In this document: positions 11,349-21,469 of the stretch, piece after piece
How positions within the stretch are numbered: the first letter of the stretch is position 1
Layout: every line of letters begins with the position of its first letter
Assembly: GCA_015183035.1 (NCBI GenBank)
Contig: JACZZP010000019.1
Span: 620,001 to 684,000, forward strand
DNA from: Meloidogyne chitwoodi
Taxonomy: Eukaryota; Nematoda; Chromadorea; Rhabditida; Meloidogynidae
Length of the DNA stretch: 64,000 nucleotides
Direction of reading: 5' to 3'
Position numbers and translations under genes: made by a program
Notes under the pieces: model-generated
Seen by the model: only the letters and a program-made list of their open reading frames with translations
What the model was told of the DNA's origin: nothing
The model's database searches: none

Positions 11349-11460
11349 GCTCAGCCGTGAACTTGAATACCGTAAATTAAGTGAATTTTACTTAACCCAA
11401 ATTTATAAAAATCCGTTTATTTTTTTTACCCTTGTTTTCTCCCTCGTAAAACAAAAAAAA

Positions 11461-12111
11461 ATGTCCTTAGCATTCCGAGAGATTATCATCGGACTTTGCC
11501 ATGATGCAACAGAAATCCTAGAAAATCAAAAGGTATTCAATCTTCCAATAAAAAACCCGCTACACTCCGATAGTCAGTTCAACGAATGTATTCAAGCCAT
11601 TATAACAACACTAGACATTGAAAATAAAAATACTACTGAAATTTTAGATGATATCTCGAACGCCCATACCTCTTGGATGGCCTTGAGAGCCTCTATGACC
11701 GGAATAGAGAGAGGACATGACAGTACCATATACGAGGCCTTCCTTAATGAAACCGCTTATATCCGAGTGATGAATGATCTTAAACGTTATACCCGTACCC
11801 TACGTAATTCCCGAGCAGTTTTAGATGGAGCTTTACCCAAAAAATCATCCCAAGCCTCCCATTCGCACCTCCCACGTATGGACTTACCAAAATTTTCCGG
11901 AAAATGTACTGAATTTTTATCGTTTTGGAATCAGTTTAAGGCCTCAGTTGGTGATCTCCCCGATCTTTCTGAATCAATTAAATTATCGTATCTTAAAACG
12001 TGTCTAGTTGGAGCCCCCCTTTCGTTAATTGAACCATTACCACTTACCGATCAATCATATAATCATGCCATCGAACTATTAACCGAAAATATGGAAATTC
12101 CGAAGAAATAG
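11461..12111 (+). CDS. gag: BEL/Pao Gag N-terminal part, ended by a frameshift
   Basis: The first ATG after the 5' LTR opens a 216-aa frame that corresponds to the N-terminal and central part of a Pao-type Gag. It includes the segment PRMDLPKFSGKCTEFLSFWN, the conserved LP-F-G---F--FW block of these Gags. The frame stops at 12,109-12,111, but Gag similarity continues without interruption in another frame from about 12,090. One base is therefore missing or slipped in the run ccgaaaatatgg. The break lies in Gag, upstream of the zinc knuckles, so it is not the usual gag-pol junction. It is probably a mutation or a homopolymer sequencing error. Confidence 0.85.
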   Translation: MSLAFREIIIGLCHDATEILENQKVFNLPIKNPLHSDSQFNECIQAIITTLDIENKNTTEILDDISNAHTSWMALRASMTGIERGHDSTIYEAFLNETAYIRVMNDLKRYTRTLRNSRAVLDGALPKKSSQASHSHLPRMDLPKFSGKCTEFLSFWNQFKASVGDLPDLSESIKLSYLKTCLVGAPLSLIEPLPLTDQSYNHAIELLTENMEIPKK

Positions 12112-12263
12112 CCCGTAATTTACACCAATCACTTAAAAATCTCCCTCGTGTCCGTAAGGGCGAGTATTTCTGTAAAGATTTAAACGACCTTGTAGATTCG
12201 TTTGAAGGACTTTGCATACAAATTGAACAACAAGGCAACAACGTAGATGGTCTTCACATACAA

Positions 12264-15200
12264 ATGGAGGTTGAATCAAAGCTCCTCCCATACCTTTTGG
12301 AAGAAATTTACAAGGAAAAGGAATCAATTGGTGCTGATTGGACCACGACAAACCTCCGAAGGAAGCTCAAGTCCGTACTCAAAAGGAAACAAGAAGTAAG
12401 TGCCATTTATCCCCAATCTACGTCAAAAGGCCCTTTTATGCCAAAACCAACCTCCCCGTTCCAACCAAGTTCTTTTTCGCCTCCCCATATGCCACAATCC
12501 ACTCTTACATTCGTTGCGCAAGGGAAAGCGCAAAACTCATCTTCCTTTTCAAATCACAAGCCGAACTCTTCATGTATTTTTTGTGGAAAGCCTGGTCATT
12601 TTTCTTCCTCCTGCAGGCAATATCCCGACTCAAATTCTCGATATACCCGCCTAAGAGAATTGAAAAAATGTTCTAAGTGCTTAAAAGAAGGTCATTCGTA
12701 TCGTGCCTGTCCTAGCCCACTAAAATGTTTTAAATGTTCTGAAATGCATCCACGAGCTCTCTGTCCGTCTCAAATGAATAATTCTAATACAAACCGAACA
12801 AATCCGCAAACCCCACGTTATAGTTCAACTAATTATGCACATCATACGCAACCATATTATTCCCATCAACATTTTTCTCCCAACTCCTATTTTCATGAGA
12901 ATAGACAATACTCTCCGCCAATAAACCCCCAATATTTTCCAGTACCGATTTCGCAACCAACTCCTTTAAATAATCTTTCAGTACCTGTTAAGGCACAAGA
13001 TGAAGGAAGTAGCCCCGGGAATCCGTCCCAAACAAATGTTTCTTCTACTTCTAAATCTCATGGTTCTGTGCTATTAAAATGCATCCGCGCCCAAATATTT
13101 AATCCTAAAAATCCCTCAGTTTCAATGTCAGGTATTATAATGCTTGATGATGCTAGTACTAACACGTATATTCATTATGTTAAAGCTAAGGAATTACAAT
13201 TGTCTCTAACCCCAACTTCGATGAATTTAGGAGTCTTTAATAACCCCAATTGTTTACCAACGAATTCTTTCCTTACCTCATTCGGTCTCCGATTGACTGA
13301 TGGCCGATCCCTTATCGTCAAAGCTAATACCCTTAATCATTTAACACAACCTACACGATATATACCTTATTCTTCTGCTCTTCTTTCTTATAGTTCTGAA
13401 CTGATTTTTAACCCTGAAACCGTCTTACCCGTTATCCTATTAGGCGCCGATCACTATTATGATTTAGAGCCAACCCCGATTATGAAACTGCCCTCGGGCT
13501 ATACTCTTGTACACACTTTGATTGGTATTATTGTTGCTGGAAAGCCCTATAATTTTTCCCCCACCTATTTTAATCAAATTGTTAACTTCTCAGAGCAAAA
13601 TCTTCCGCCTGATCCCCCAACCGATTTTTTCTCTTTGGAAGGAATTGGCATAGCAGATGACCCAAATCCAACTAACCTGCAAAACGAACTGATATATAAT
13701 GAAACACTCTCTAATTTAAAATATAAAAATGGCCGTTATGAAGTAAACCTGCCCTTCAAGTCCGATCCCAAAACAATCCCATTACCCTCAAATTTCGGTC
13801 TCTGTTCTGGTCGATTACGATCGGTATACAAAAACCTCCAGAAAACCCCAGAATTATTACAAAAATACGATGATATTATTCAGGAACAATTTCGTTTGGG
13901 TATTATCGAGCATCCACCTAACTCATATTCTCACTCATTTCCCCTCCATTATTTGGCCCATCACCCAGTTATTCAGCCAGAGAAGGCAAAAGTTAGGATT
14001 GTTTATGATGGATCGGCACACAGCGGGAAAACCATCTCTTTAAACGATTGTTTACATCCCGGCCCATCAATAGTCCCAGAACTCATTGGCTTACTTTTAC
14101 GATTTCGTATTCCCAAAATTGCCATAATATGTGACATTGAAAAAGCATTTCTCCAAATTTCTGTAAACCCTATTCATCGTGACTGTTGTCGTTTTTTGTG
14201 GTTAAAAAATATCAATCACCCCCCTTCTCCCTCGAATATTCAAATTTTCCGTTTTGCCCGCGTCGCCTTTGGATTGACCTCCTCCCCCTTCCTTCTCGCA
14301 ATAATCATTCGCCATCATCTTTCTCAAGACCCTTCCTTTAGCCACTTACAAGAAAATATATATTTTGACAATATCTTTCTCTCAGCAACTGACCCGCAGG
14401 AAGGAATAAACAAATGCCTTGACCTTTCTTCACATTTCTTAAAAGCTAAAATGAAAATAAGAGAATATGCCAGTAATTCACCAGAAATTATTTCCGCTTT
14501 ACCCAAGGAAGATATACTCGCCGGATCCTCTCAAAAGTTTCTTGGCATTGGCTGGAACACCGAAAATGATAATTTGAGCTTCAAAATTCATCGTCCCTCA
14601 TTTAAATCCCCACCATCTAAACGTTCCATTTTAGCCTTCACCGCGTCTCATTATGACCCCCTAGGCATGATTTCACCTGTCATTTTGCCTTTAAAATTAT
14701 TTTTGCAAAGTCTATGGAAAGAAAACTTAAAGTGGGATGAGAAGTTAAGTCCCGACGCCGAAACCGACTGGAATAAGCTACAAAACGATTGGAAGGAAGG
14801 AATAATCACGATACCCAGAAAATATTTCTCTAACTATACCCATGACAAAAACTATGAAATACATTGTTTTACCGATGCCTCATCTATTGCTATGTGCGTT
14901 ACCGTATACTTACGAACTATATATCATTCCCAATTCTCAGCGGAAAGTTCTATCTTGTTTAGTAAAACTAAAATTAAACCAATACATAAAAAGGGCACAA
15001 ATCTCACTATTCCCCGACTTGAACTTATTGCTGTTGTCCTTGGCTCGAAAGCCCTTCAATTTGTGTTCAAACACCTGACTAATATAATCCTAGACCCTAC
15101 CCTTAATTTATGGACTGATTCATCAACCGTCCTTTCTTGGCTTAATTCCCCCACAATAATTCGAGATATTTTCGTCCAAAACCGTGTAAATTCGATTCGC

Positions 15201-17165
15201 AGCATAAAAAATTTAATTGTACGACATACTCCTGGTATTAATAATCCTGCCGATATTGGAACACGTGGAGGCATTCAAGGAACGTCACTTCAATATATGG
15301 ACTTATGGTGGAAAGGACCGAGCTGGTTGTGGAATTCAGTTGGCCTACCCTCCTTTGAGATAAGTATTAAAGAATTTAATTCTAATAATCATTATTTAAC
15401 CCCCTCGACTACAAATGGACCTATATGTACTTTCCAGGTTCAAAAAATTGATCCCGAAATTTCCGAACCGCTTTTAAATTTATCTCGATTCTCTCGTATT
15501 CCGAAATTATTACGCTCCACTGCATATTTTTTCAGATTTATAAAAAATTGCCGAAAGAAAATGCAATTTCCAAACCTCGAAATTTCGTTCCCAGAAATAC
15601 GCCATTCCCTTGATTACCTAATAAAACACGAGCAATCTCTCTTTCCTCCCCCAGATAGAGAAAATGAAGCATTAGGACTCTTTACGGATGATAAAGGAAT
15701 AATTCGATCTAAAGGAAGATTAGGAAATAGTTTGCTCCCAATTTCAACTCAAGAACCTATATATCTCCCTCCTCATTCAAACCTTACAAAATTAATCATT
15801 TATGAAACACACTTGCTTAATCACCACAGTAGTCCACTGTCAACTCTTTCATTTATCCGCAGGCAATATTGGATACCCCACGGTAGAAGAATAGTCTCGA
15901 GAGCCATTCACATTCAGTGCCTTCCTTGCCGACGGTTCAACGCCTTACCGTACGTTGCACCACCATTTCCCGATTTTCCAGCTGGCAGAGTTAGACAAGC
16001 TAGCCCATTTCTTTCTGTTGGTTTAGACTTCTGTGGTCCACTCTATTGTTACAATTCTGAGTTAAAAAAGAAAACCTTTCGATCAAAACCTCCCACAAAC
16101 AAATATTGGATTTGCCTCTGGGTTTGCCTCACAACTCGAGCATTATCTCTCGATTTAGTAAACGATCAATCAGCCCTCAACTTTGTCCTTGCCTTCCGTA
16201 GATTTTCCGCCAAATTTGGTGTACCAACAACGATATATTCCGATCAAGCCCCCACATTTGTTTCTTTTAGGAAAATGTTGAAAGAAACTTCAGACTATAT
16301 TCATATCGAGTGGAACCTACGCACGCCCTTTGCCCCTTGGCGCGGCGGTCATTATGAGCGTATGGTTTCGCTCATCAAATTCCATTTACGCCGAACACTC
16401 TCAAAGGGAACCGTCCCCAGAGTATACTCACCTGAACATATTCGCACCATACTGGCCGAAATTGAAACTATTATTAACTCCAGACCCATTACCTTTGATT
16501 CGTCCAATCCCGCGGAAAGTAAGCCACTTCGTCCAATTGACTTTTTCAGACCCTACGGTATTAATTTGCCCATTTTCCTTTCGCCTGACACTGCAACTGT
16601 TACACCTTCCCCCGCTGAATTATCCAATTTTGACACTATACAAAACCTTTGGTCTTCAATCTCTAACTATTCCAAATATTTCTTTCAAAAGTGGATAAAC
16701 GATTATATTTTGAGTCTTAGAGAGAATTACAAAAAATCACACCAGTATAACAAACAATGGCCGAAATTAAAAGAATTTGTATTAGTTCACGATCCCAATA
16801 CACCCCGCTCCCTTTGGCAAACGGCAATAGTAACAAATCTATTTAAAAACAAAAACGATTTACCCGACACAGCAGAAATTAAACTTTCACACTCCGGCCG
16901 TATTACCACTCGCAATGTTAGTCACATTTACCCATTAGAATTGGAAAATAATTCTTTGGATCAAAATACATTACCCGTCCCTTCTCAATTTGAAAAGGAG
17001 AATACAGAACAGAATTTACCCATTCAAACAAAAGAAAATGAAATTAGCTTAGAAAATACAGTCGTGCCAGTTCCCATTGAAATTACTCCTAATGCTAATT
17101 CATCTCCCCCTTCTCCTTTGGAAAATTATTTAGAATTGAGAAATAGGCGTATACAAAGAAATTAA
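12264..17165 (+). CDS. pol: BEL/Pao Gag C-terminus plus Pol polyprotein
   Basis: 1633 aa counted from the ATG at 12,264; the frame is open and homologous from about 12,090. In order: three zinc-knuckle-like motifs (CIFCGKPGHFSSSC from residue 104, then CSKC and CFKC variants); a DUF1758-type aspartic protease with LDDAS near residue 296; BEL-type RT with VYDGSA, CDIEKAFLQI and a catalytic box YFDN near 700; RNase H with CFTDASS near 868 and LWTDSSTVL; NPADIGTRG; an integrase with an HH-CC zinc domain near 1180-1215, GLDFCGP near 1253, YSDQAPTF near 1325 and WRGGHYERM near 1358; and the C-terminal DUF5641-type domain. It replicates the element through an RNA intermediate and integrates the cDNA. 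The frame is open throughout. The only oddities are YFDN in place of YxDD and the frameshift upstream. Confidence 0.95.
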   Translation: MEVESKLLPYLLEEIYKEKESIGADWTTTNLRRKLKSVLKRKQEVSAIYPQSTSKGPFMPKPTSPFQPSSFSPPHMPQSTLTFVAQGKAQNSSSFSNHKPNSSCIFCGKPGHFSSSCRQYPDSNSRYTRLRELKKCSKCLKEGHSYRACPSPLKCFKCSEMHPRALCPSQMNNSNTNRTNPQTPRYSSTNYAHHTQPYYSHQHFSPNSYFHENRQYSPPINPQYFPVPISQPTPLNNLSVPVKAQDEGSSPGNPSQTNVSSTSKSHGSVLLKCIRAQIFNPKNPSVSMSGIIMLDDASTNTYIHYVKAKELQLSLTPTSMNLGVFNNPNCLPTNSFLTSFGLRLTDGRSLIVKANTLNHLTQPTRYIPYSSALLSYSSELIFNPETVLPVILLGADHYYDLEPTPIMKLPSGYTLVHTLIGIIVAGKPYNFSPTYFNQIVNFSEQNLPPDPPTDFFSLEGIGIADDPNPTNLQNELIYNETLSNLKYKNGRYEVNLPFKSDPKTIPLPSNFGLCSGRLRSVYKNLQKTPELLQKYDDIIQEQFRLGIIEHPPNSYSHSFPLHYLAHHPVIQPEKAKVRIVYDGSAHSGKTISLNDCLHPGPSIVPELIGLLLRFRIPKIAIICDIEKAFLQISVNPIHRDCCRFLWLKNINHPPSPSNIQIFRFARVAFGLTSSPFLLAIIIRHHLSQDPSFSHLQENIYFDNIFLSATDPQEGINKCLDLSSHFLKAKMKIREYASNSPEIISALPKEDILAGSSQKFLGIGWNTENDNLSFKIHRPSFKSPPSKRSILAFTASHYDPLGMISPVILPLKLFLQSLWKENLKWDEKLSPDAETDWNKLQNDWKEGIITIPRKYFSNYTHDKNYEIHCFTDASSIAMCVTVYLRTIYHSQFSAESSILFSKTKIKPIHKKGTNLTIPRLELIAVVLGSKALQFVFKHLTNIILDPTLNLWTDSSTVLSWLNSPTIIRDIFVQNRVNSIRSIKNLIVRHTPGINNPADIGTRGGIQGTSLQYMDLWWKGPSWLWNSVGLPSFEISIKEFNSNNHYLTPSTTNGPICTFQVQKIDPEISEPLLNLSRFSRIPKLLRSTAYFFRFIKNCRKKMQFPNLEISFPEIRHSLDYLIKHEQSLFPPPDRENEALGLFTDDKGIIRSKGRLGNSLLPISTQEPIYLPPHSNLTKLIIYETHLLNHHSSPLSTLSFIRRQYWIPHGRRIVSRAIHIQCLPCRRFNALPYVAPPFPDFPAGRVRQASPFLSVGLDFCGPLYCYNSELKKKTFRSKPPTNKYWICLWVCLTTRALSLDLVNDQSALNFVLAFRRFSAKFGVPTTIYSDQAPTFVSFRKMLKETSDYIHIEWNLRTPFAPWRGGHYERMVSLIKFHLRRTLSKGTVPRVYSPEHIRTILAEIETIINSRPITFDSSNPAESKPLRPIDFFRPYGINLPIFLSPDTATVTPSPAELSNFDTIQNLWSSISNYSKYFFQKWINDYILSLRENYKKSHQYNKQWPKLKEFVLVHDPNTPRSLWQTAIVTNLFKNKNDLPDTAEIKLSHSGRITTRNVSHIYPLELENNSLDQNTLPVPSQFEKENTEQNLPIQTKENEISLENTVVPVPIEITPNANSSPPSPLENYLELRNRRIQRN

Positions 17166-17284
17166 AAATAAAATAAGATTTTTTCCCCCTTTATTCACAC
17201 TTTAAAATATAATTGAAAAAAGCTAATAATAATAAAAAATTAAATTTATTGCCCTTCCACCTTAAATAATATTTTTAAAAATTA
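17166..17284 (+). other. Short AT-rich spacer between pol and ORF3
   Basis: Non-coding 119 bp between the pol stop and the first accessory ORF of the BEL element. No splice acceptor or promoter can be assigned with confidence. Confidence 0.4.
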
Positions 17285-17806
17285 ATGGGAAGTCTCTTGT
17301 CCATACAACTCTTTTCTCTTGATTTTACACAAATTAATAAGCAAGAACCTTCGTTTATCCTAATCGGAATAATATTCATCTTTGTTTCTATCATCTGCCG
17401 ATTTACATATAATCTAATTAAAAATAAGAAAAAACCTCGAAACCAGTGGATCCCACCCCAAAGCATATTCGTTATTATAATAGTAATTTTAACTCCCTTT
17501 GTTGAACCTAAAAAGCCCCCATTTCTTAAAAAATTTGTTAAACCAGTGGCGAAATCCACCTTACCAATTTTAAGCACAACCGCTTTATACCTTGGACTGG
17601 ACTCTCTTGCTAAATATTTACAAGAAGAACCGGGATTATCCGCTATCCTTATCGTTATAATTATTATATTAATTCTTTTAATTTTAAAATTACTTATAAA
17701 AATTTTTACCCATTTTTACCCTGCTTCTTCCACTAATCTCGAAACAACCGAAACTTCCCATAGAGTGGGAGAATCGATACAACTTAACCGCATTCATAAC
17801 CATTAA
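17285..17806 (+). CDS. BEL element accessory ORF: small multi-pass membrane protein
   Basis: 173 aa, located between pol and the 3' LTR, where retroviral env would sit. It has three hydrophobic segments: about residues 25-45 (FILIGIIFIFVSIICRF), 61-73 (SIFVIIIVILTPF) and 119-141 (AILIVIIIILILLILKLLIK). A basic linker lies between the first two and a polar tail follows. No signal peptide, fusion peptide, paired cysteines or N-glycan-rich ectodomain is seen, so it does not resemble the phlebovirus-type Env known from some nematode BEL elements. It could be a degenerate or alternative Env, or a viroporin-like protein. I do not recognise it. The intact frame in a young element argues that it is expressed or was until recently. 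Confidence 0.7.
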   Translation: MGSLLSIQLFSLDFTQINKQEPSFILIGIIFIFVSIICRFTYNLIKNKKKPRNQWIPPQSIFVIIIVILTPFVEPKKPPFLKKFVKPVAKSTLPILSTTALYLGLDSLAKYLQEEPGLSAILIVIIIILILLILKLLIKIFTHFYPASSTNLETTETSHRVGESIQLNRIHNH

Positions 17807-17826
17807 TTAAAATTTTTTAAGAATTT

Positions 17827-18594
17827 ATGTCTAATAATAATAATAAGAAATTCCGCACTCCCATACACATCATTTTAAATCATCTTGAAATAACAAAAAA
17901 TATCCCCATTATCATGCCTTCCAATATTAATATTAATTCTGCAACAATTGAATCATCAAAACCACCAGACAACATATCAAGTGCGATTTTGCCGGTCTCT
18001 ACTACAAATACATCTGTTATTCCTAATGACAACTCTATTATTATTGAACAACCCTCTCCCATTATTGAATCTGAAACAACTACTACCACGAAAAAACAAC
18101 CTTTGAATGAACCACCTATTAAAACTGCGGTCAAACTTCCTATTACAAGCCGGATTCGCATACTTCCTTCGGGTGGCATTGAAAATCTCTCTTCGGCAAC
18201 AATCACGAAGAATCAACTGGAAAAACTGAAAAAGAATAAGAAACATAAAAACAATATTGCAAAAATAACACCACTCAATATGATAAAATTCTTCCATCCA
18301 CCCATCATAGGGCGAAAGCCCTACATAATTCCTAAATTAAAAGACTTCGTCCCACAACCACCTTATTGGAATAATAACTTAACAAGCATTTACTCACATA
18401 CACAAACCCCCTATGTGCAACAAAATTATTCTGGCCCGACTCAGTTAATAACTTCTCAAAATTACAATCCGATTAACCACAATTTCATAGGGCAACATCA
18501 CGCCCCAATTTCTAATCCTATCGTTTATGTGCCAATTCAATTATGTAATCCCAACAATTCCAACTTCTCGGCCTTGGGAGTGTCAAATCTTTGA
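17827..18594 (+). CDS. BEL element accessory ORF: low-complexity Asn/Pro/Thr-rich protein
   Basis: 255 aa, starting 20 nt after the previous ORF. The N-terminal two-fifths is rich in Asn, Ser, Thr, Ile and Pro (for example SETTTTTKKQPLNEPP). A basic segment follows (EKLKKNKKHKNN, about residues 132-143), then a Pro/Tyr/Asn-rich C-terminus. No folded domain is recognised. The frame runs 14 nt into the 3' LTR and uses a stop there, so its last codons are LTR-encoded. A disordered or nucleic-acid-binding protein is plausible but not shown. Confidence 0.65.
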   Translation: MSNNNNKKFRTPIHIILNHLEITKNIPIIMPSNININSATIESSKPPDNISSAILPVSTTNTSVIPNDNSIIIEQPSPIIESETTTTTKKQPLNEPPIKTAVKLPITSRIRILPSGGIENLSSATITKNQLEKLKKNKKHKNNIAKITPLNMIKFFHPPIIGRKPYIIPKLKDFVPQPPYWNNNLTSIYSHTQTPYVQQNYSGPTQLITSQNYNPINHNFIGQHHAPISNPIVYVPIQLCNPNNSNFSALGVSNL

Positions 18595-18936
18595 TTTGTT
18601 TATTATTTAAATCTCCCTATAATACTGCACATTTTTAAAGCCAATCTTTATACTCTCCCTTTTTCTGGAAAAATAATAAAAAGAAAAAAAAAGTAATTCA
18701 CCCGCCTTTCTGCACCCGTTAAAAAACCTTCACTGGTTGACTTCTCCCCCTTTTTTTTTCTACACACTCTTATCCGTTGAATAAAAATAAAAAAAAAATT
18801 TACACAATCTCTGTCCGTTATAAAAATAAATTCGTTTTTAATTAAAAAATTGTAAACCCTTTTTTGAATAAACTTGTTAAATAAAAATTTGTGTTTATTC
18901 TTTATAATCAGGAAAAAATAAGGCAAATTCCTGACA
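18581..18936 (+). repeat. 3' LTR of BEL/Pao element
   Basis: Same length and, by eye, the same sequence as the 5' copy. It is preceded by ccttgggag, a weak polypurine tract, and followed by a T-run in the host sequence. Confidence 0.93.
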
Positions 18937-21469
18937 TTTTTTTTGTATGTAACAAAAAAAAATAAAATTTAAAATATTAGTTATAAATATAAAATAATTT
19001 TAAATCAAAAAATTAAATATTTAAAAAAATAATGTTTTAAATTCAAGGAGCATCATCGTTAAAAACAATTTAAAATTTTTTATGTTGTTATTCCAGTTAT
19101 TTATTGCATATTACCAAATAAAACAAGAAAGTTACAATTTCTATAAATAAAACTAATTTAAATAAACACAATTTTATTTTTTCAATAAGAAATTTTATTA
19201 AAATATTTAATAAAATCAAACAAATATATTAAAAAATAAAAGAAAAAAAATTAATAAAATTGTAAACAAAGAATAAACGCCTTCATCACCAGCGTATTCA
19301 TTAATTTAAAAATAATTAAACAATTTAAAAAATATATTCTAAATATAATTTTAATAATTTAATTAATTAGTAAAATTAATCTAAATTAAATATCATTTAA
19401 AATTAATAAAAAAATAAAAAATAACTTGTGAGTTATTCGCAATTCTTTTGGAGGAAAACAACCAAGAATAGCACCAAGAAATTAGATCATAAGCGTGGAA
19501 CAAATATTTTTTGTCTAAAACAAGATTAAAATAATATATTATAATATTTATTTTTTATTCTTCATTCAATATATATTATTAATCATCATTTAAATGTTAT
19601 CATAAATAAATATAAAAATATATTTAATTAAATAAATTAGCAATATTAAGTTAGATACTATTACTCAACGTTTCCATTCTTGTTATGACGTTAATTGATT
19701 TTTAAAATAATAAATTATTAATTAAATAAATTTAAAATTAAATAAATTTAAATTATTAATTAAATAAATTTAAAATTAATTAAATAAATTTTAAAATTAA
19801 TTAAATAAATTTAAAATTAATTAAATAAATTTTAAAATTAATTAAATAAATTTAAAATTAATTAAATAAATTTTAAAATTAATTTAATAAATTTTAAAAT
19901 TTAATAAATTTTAAAATTAATTAATTTTTATAAAAAAGAAGTATAAACAAATTAGATTTATTGCGCTAAATGACTAAATGAAAAAATTGAAATTCAAAAA
20001 AATAAGGCCAAAAATATATTAAATTTGGCACTTTTTTAAAAAAAAAGAGGCAGCTCATACACGTTGAATTAAACTCATAAATAAACACACACGTTACGTG
20101 TAAATGAATATTATAATTTTTATAATTGAATTATAATTAAAAATAAAGGGCGATTTTCTATAATTCTTGGATCAGTAATAGCCGGTGATATAATACATAA
20201 TTTAATTAAGAAGAAAATGATATCACATAATTAAAATTAATAAATATGCCTAATTAAATAGATTAATATATACTTATTTAATTATTATGTTTAAAATTGA
20301 ATTAATTAAACATTTAAAAGTTCAATTAAACTTAAACAGCATTTTGTTTAAATTAAAAATAAATTTAAATTATTTAAAAAATTAATTAAATTTAATTCAA
20401 AACAGGGAACGGCCTTGCGCAGGACATCTCTTTTATTATTTAAAAAATTATTTTAATCTTTTAAATAAAGTGTTAAAGTTATAAAAATTTTAAAATAAAA
20501 ATAGAAGCAAAATTTTAATTATGAACCAAAGTCAAAATTGTGGAGGAAAATTAAGAATTGTACAAATAAATATTATAAATTAGTCAGGTATGGAATAGAA
20601 CATAAATAATTTACTAAAATAATATTCATAATTAAATAAATTTGAATTATCTAATAAAATGGTCATTTCGGAATTTATACAGGGATTGAATTTAAAAAAT
20701 AAATAATTAAATTAATTAAATTAATTCTATAAATTTTAAAGGAAATCACCGGCAAAGAATACCTTAGTATTAAAAATGACATGTTCTTATGAAAAAATAT
20801 TTTATGATAAAAAAACATTTTTTTTATCGAGTTGCCAACTTGAAAAAAAATTCTTGATAATGTCAATATTAATAAATAAATAAAAATAAATCAAATGATA
20901 ATTTAAAAGATAATAAATATTAAATAAAATTTTATTTTTTAAAATTAAATATTATTCATTTAAGTGGTAAACAATAATTTAATATTAATAAAACAAATAT
21001 TTCTTTTTTTGATCGCATTTTCGACATCATACGTGAACAACTATTTGAAAAAACTCACAATTAGACAAACAAAAAATGGAAAAAATTTTATATTAAAAAT
21101 AAAAAATTAATTTGGAATTGAATTTTTTAAAAATAATAATAATTTTTATCTAATTAAATTTATTTTTTCAACTTAAACAAAAATTTTTAAAATTTTTTTT
21201 TAATTTTTTTTGGCATAAAAAAGTTTTTTAATAATATATTAATTATAATAAAAAATTAAATATTTAAAAAATACTTTTTATTCAATTAAGTAACACCTAA
21301 ATTTTTTCGTTGAATTCATTTTTAATAAATACTGCTTTTTTTTAAATCATTTTTATAATTAATGGTTAAAAAAATTAAAAAAAAATGATTTTTTCACAAA
21401 AAAAAACTTCGTTTTATAAATAAATTGATTATAAACATTTACTTAATAACAATTTAATTAAACACTTTT
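18937..21469. repeat. AT-rich repeat block, second copy at about 35.9-37.96 kb
   Basis: Shared landmarks include gttattcgcaatt/ttggaggaaaa (19,433 vs 36,241), cagggaacggcctt (20,402 vs 36,928) and ggtcatttcgg (20,660 vs 37,260), in the same order and orientation. Within it, 19,725-19,925 is a simple tandem of ttaaaattaattaaataaa-like units. I see no coding sequence. Confidence 0.75.

Larger units (their letters stand above)
10993..18936 (+). mobile_element. BEL/Pao LTR retrotransposon, complete, 7.94 kb
   Basis: It is bounded by two direct 356-bp LTRs (10,993-11,348 and 18,581-18,936) that begin TGTCA and end TGACA. Between them in order: a gag N-terminal ORF, a gag-pol ORF with zinc knuckles, aspartic protease, BEL-type RT, RNase H, integrase and the C-terminal basic domain, then two further ORFs. 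The flanks on both sides are T-runs, so a 4-5 bp target duplication (TTTT) is compatible but not decisive. I could not identify a clear tRNA primer-binding site after the 5' LTR. The LTRs look identical by eye, which points to a recent insertion. Confidence 0.95.

Noticed and set aside
11349..11375. tRNA primer-binding site after the BEL 5' LTR
   Set aside because: The sequence gctcagccgtgaacttg lacks the expected TGG and I could not match a tRNA 3' end from memory with confidence.
12085..12111. Programmed -1 frameshift joining gag to pol
   Set aside because: The shift lies inside Gag before the zinc knuckles, not at a gag-pol junction, and no downstream stem or pseudoknot is evident.
17880..18297. 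Minus-strand ORFs of 106-108 aa
   Set aside because: Antisense shadows of the BEL accessory ORF at 17,827-18,594.
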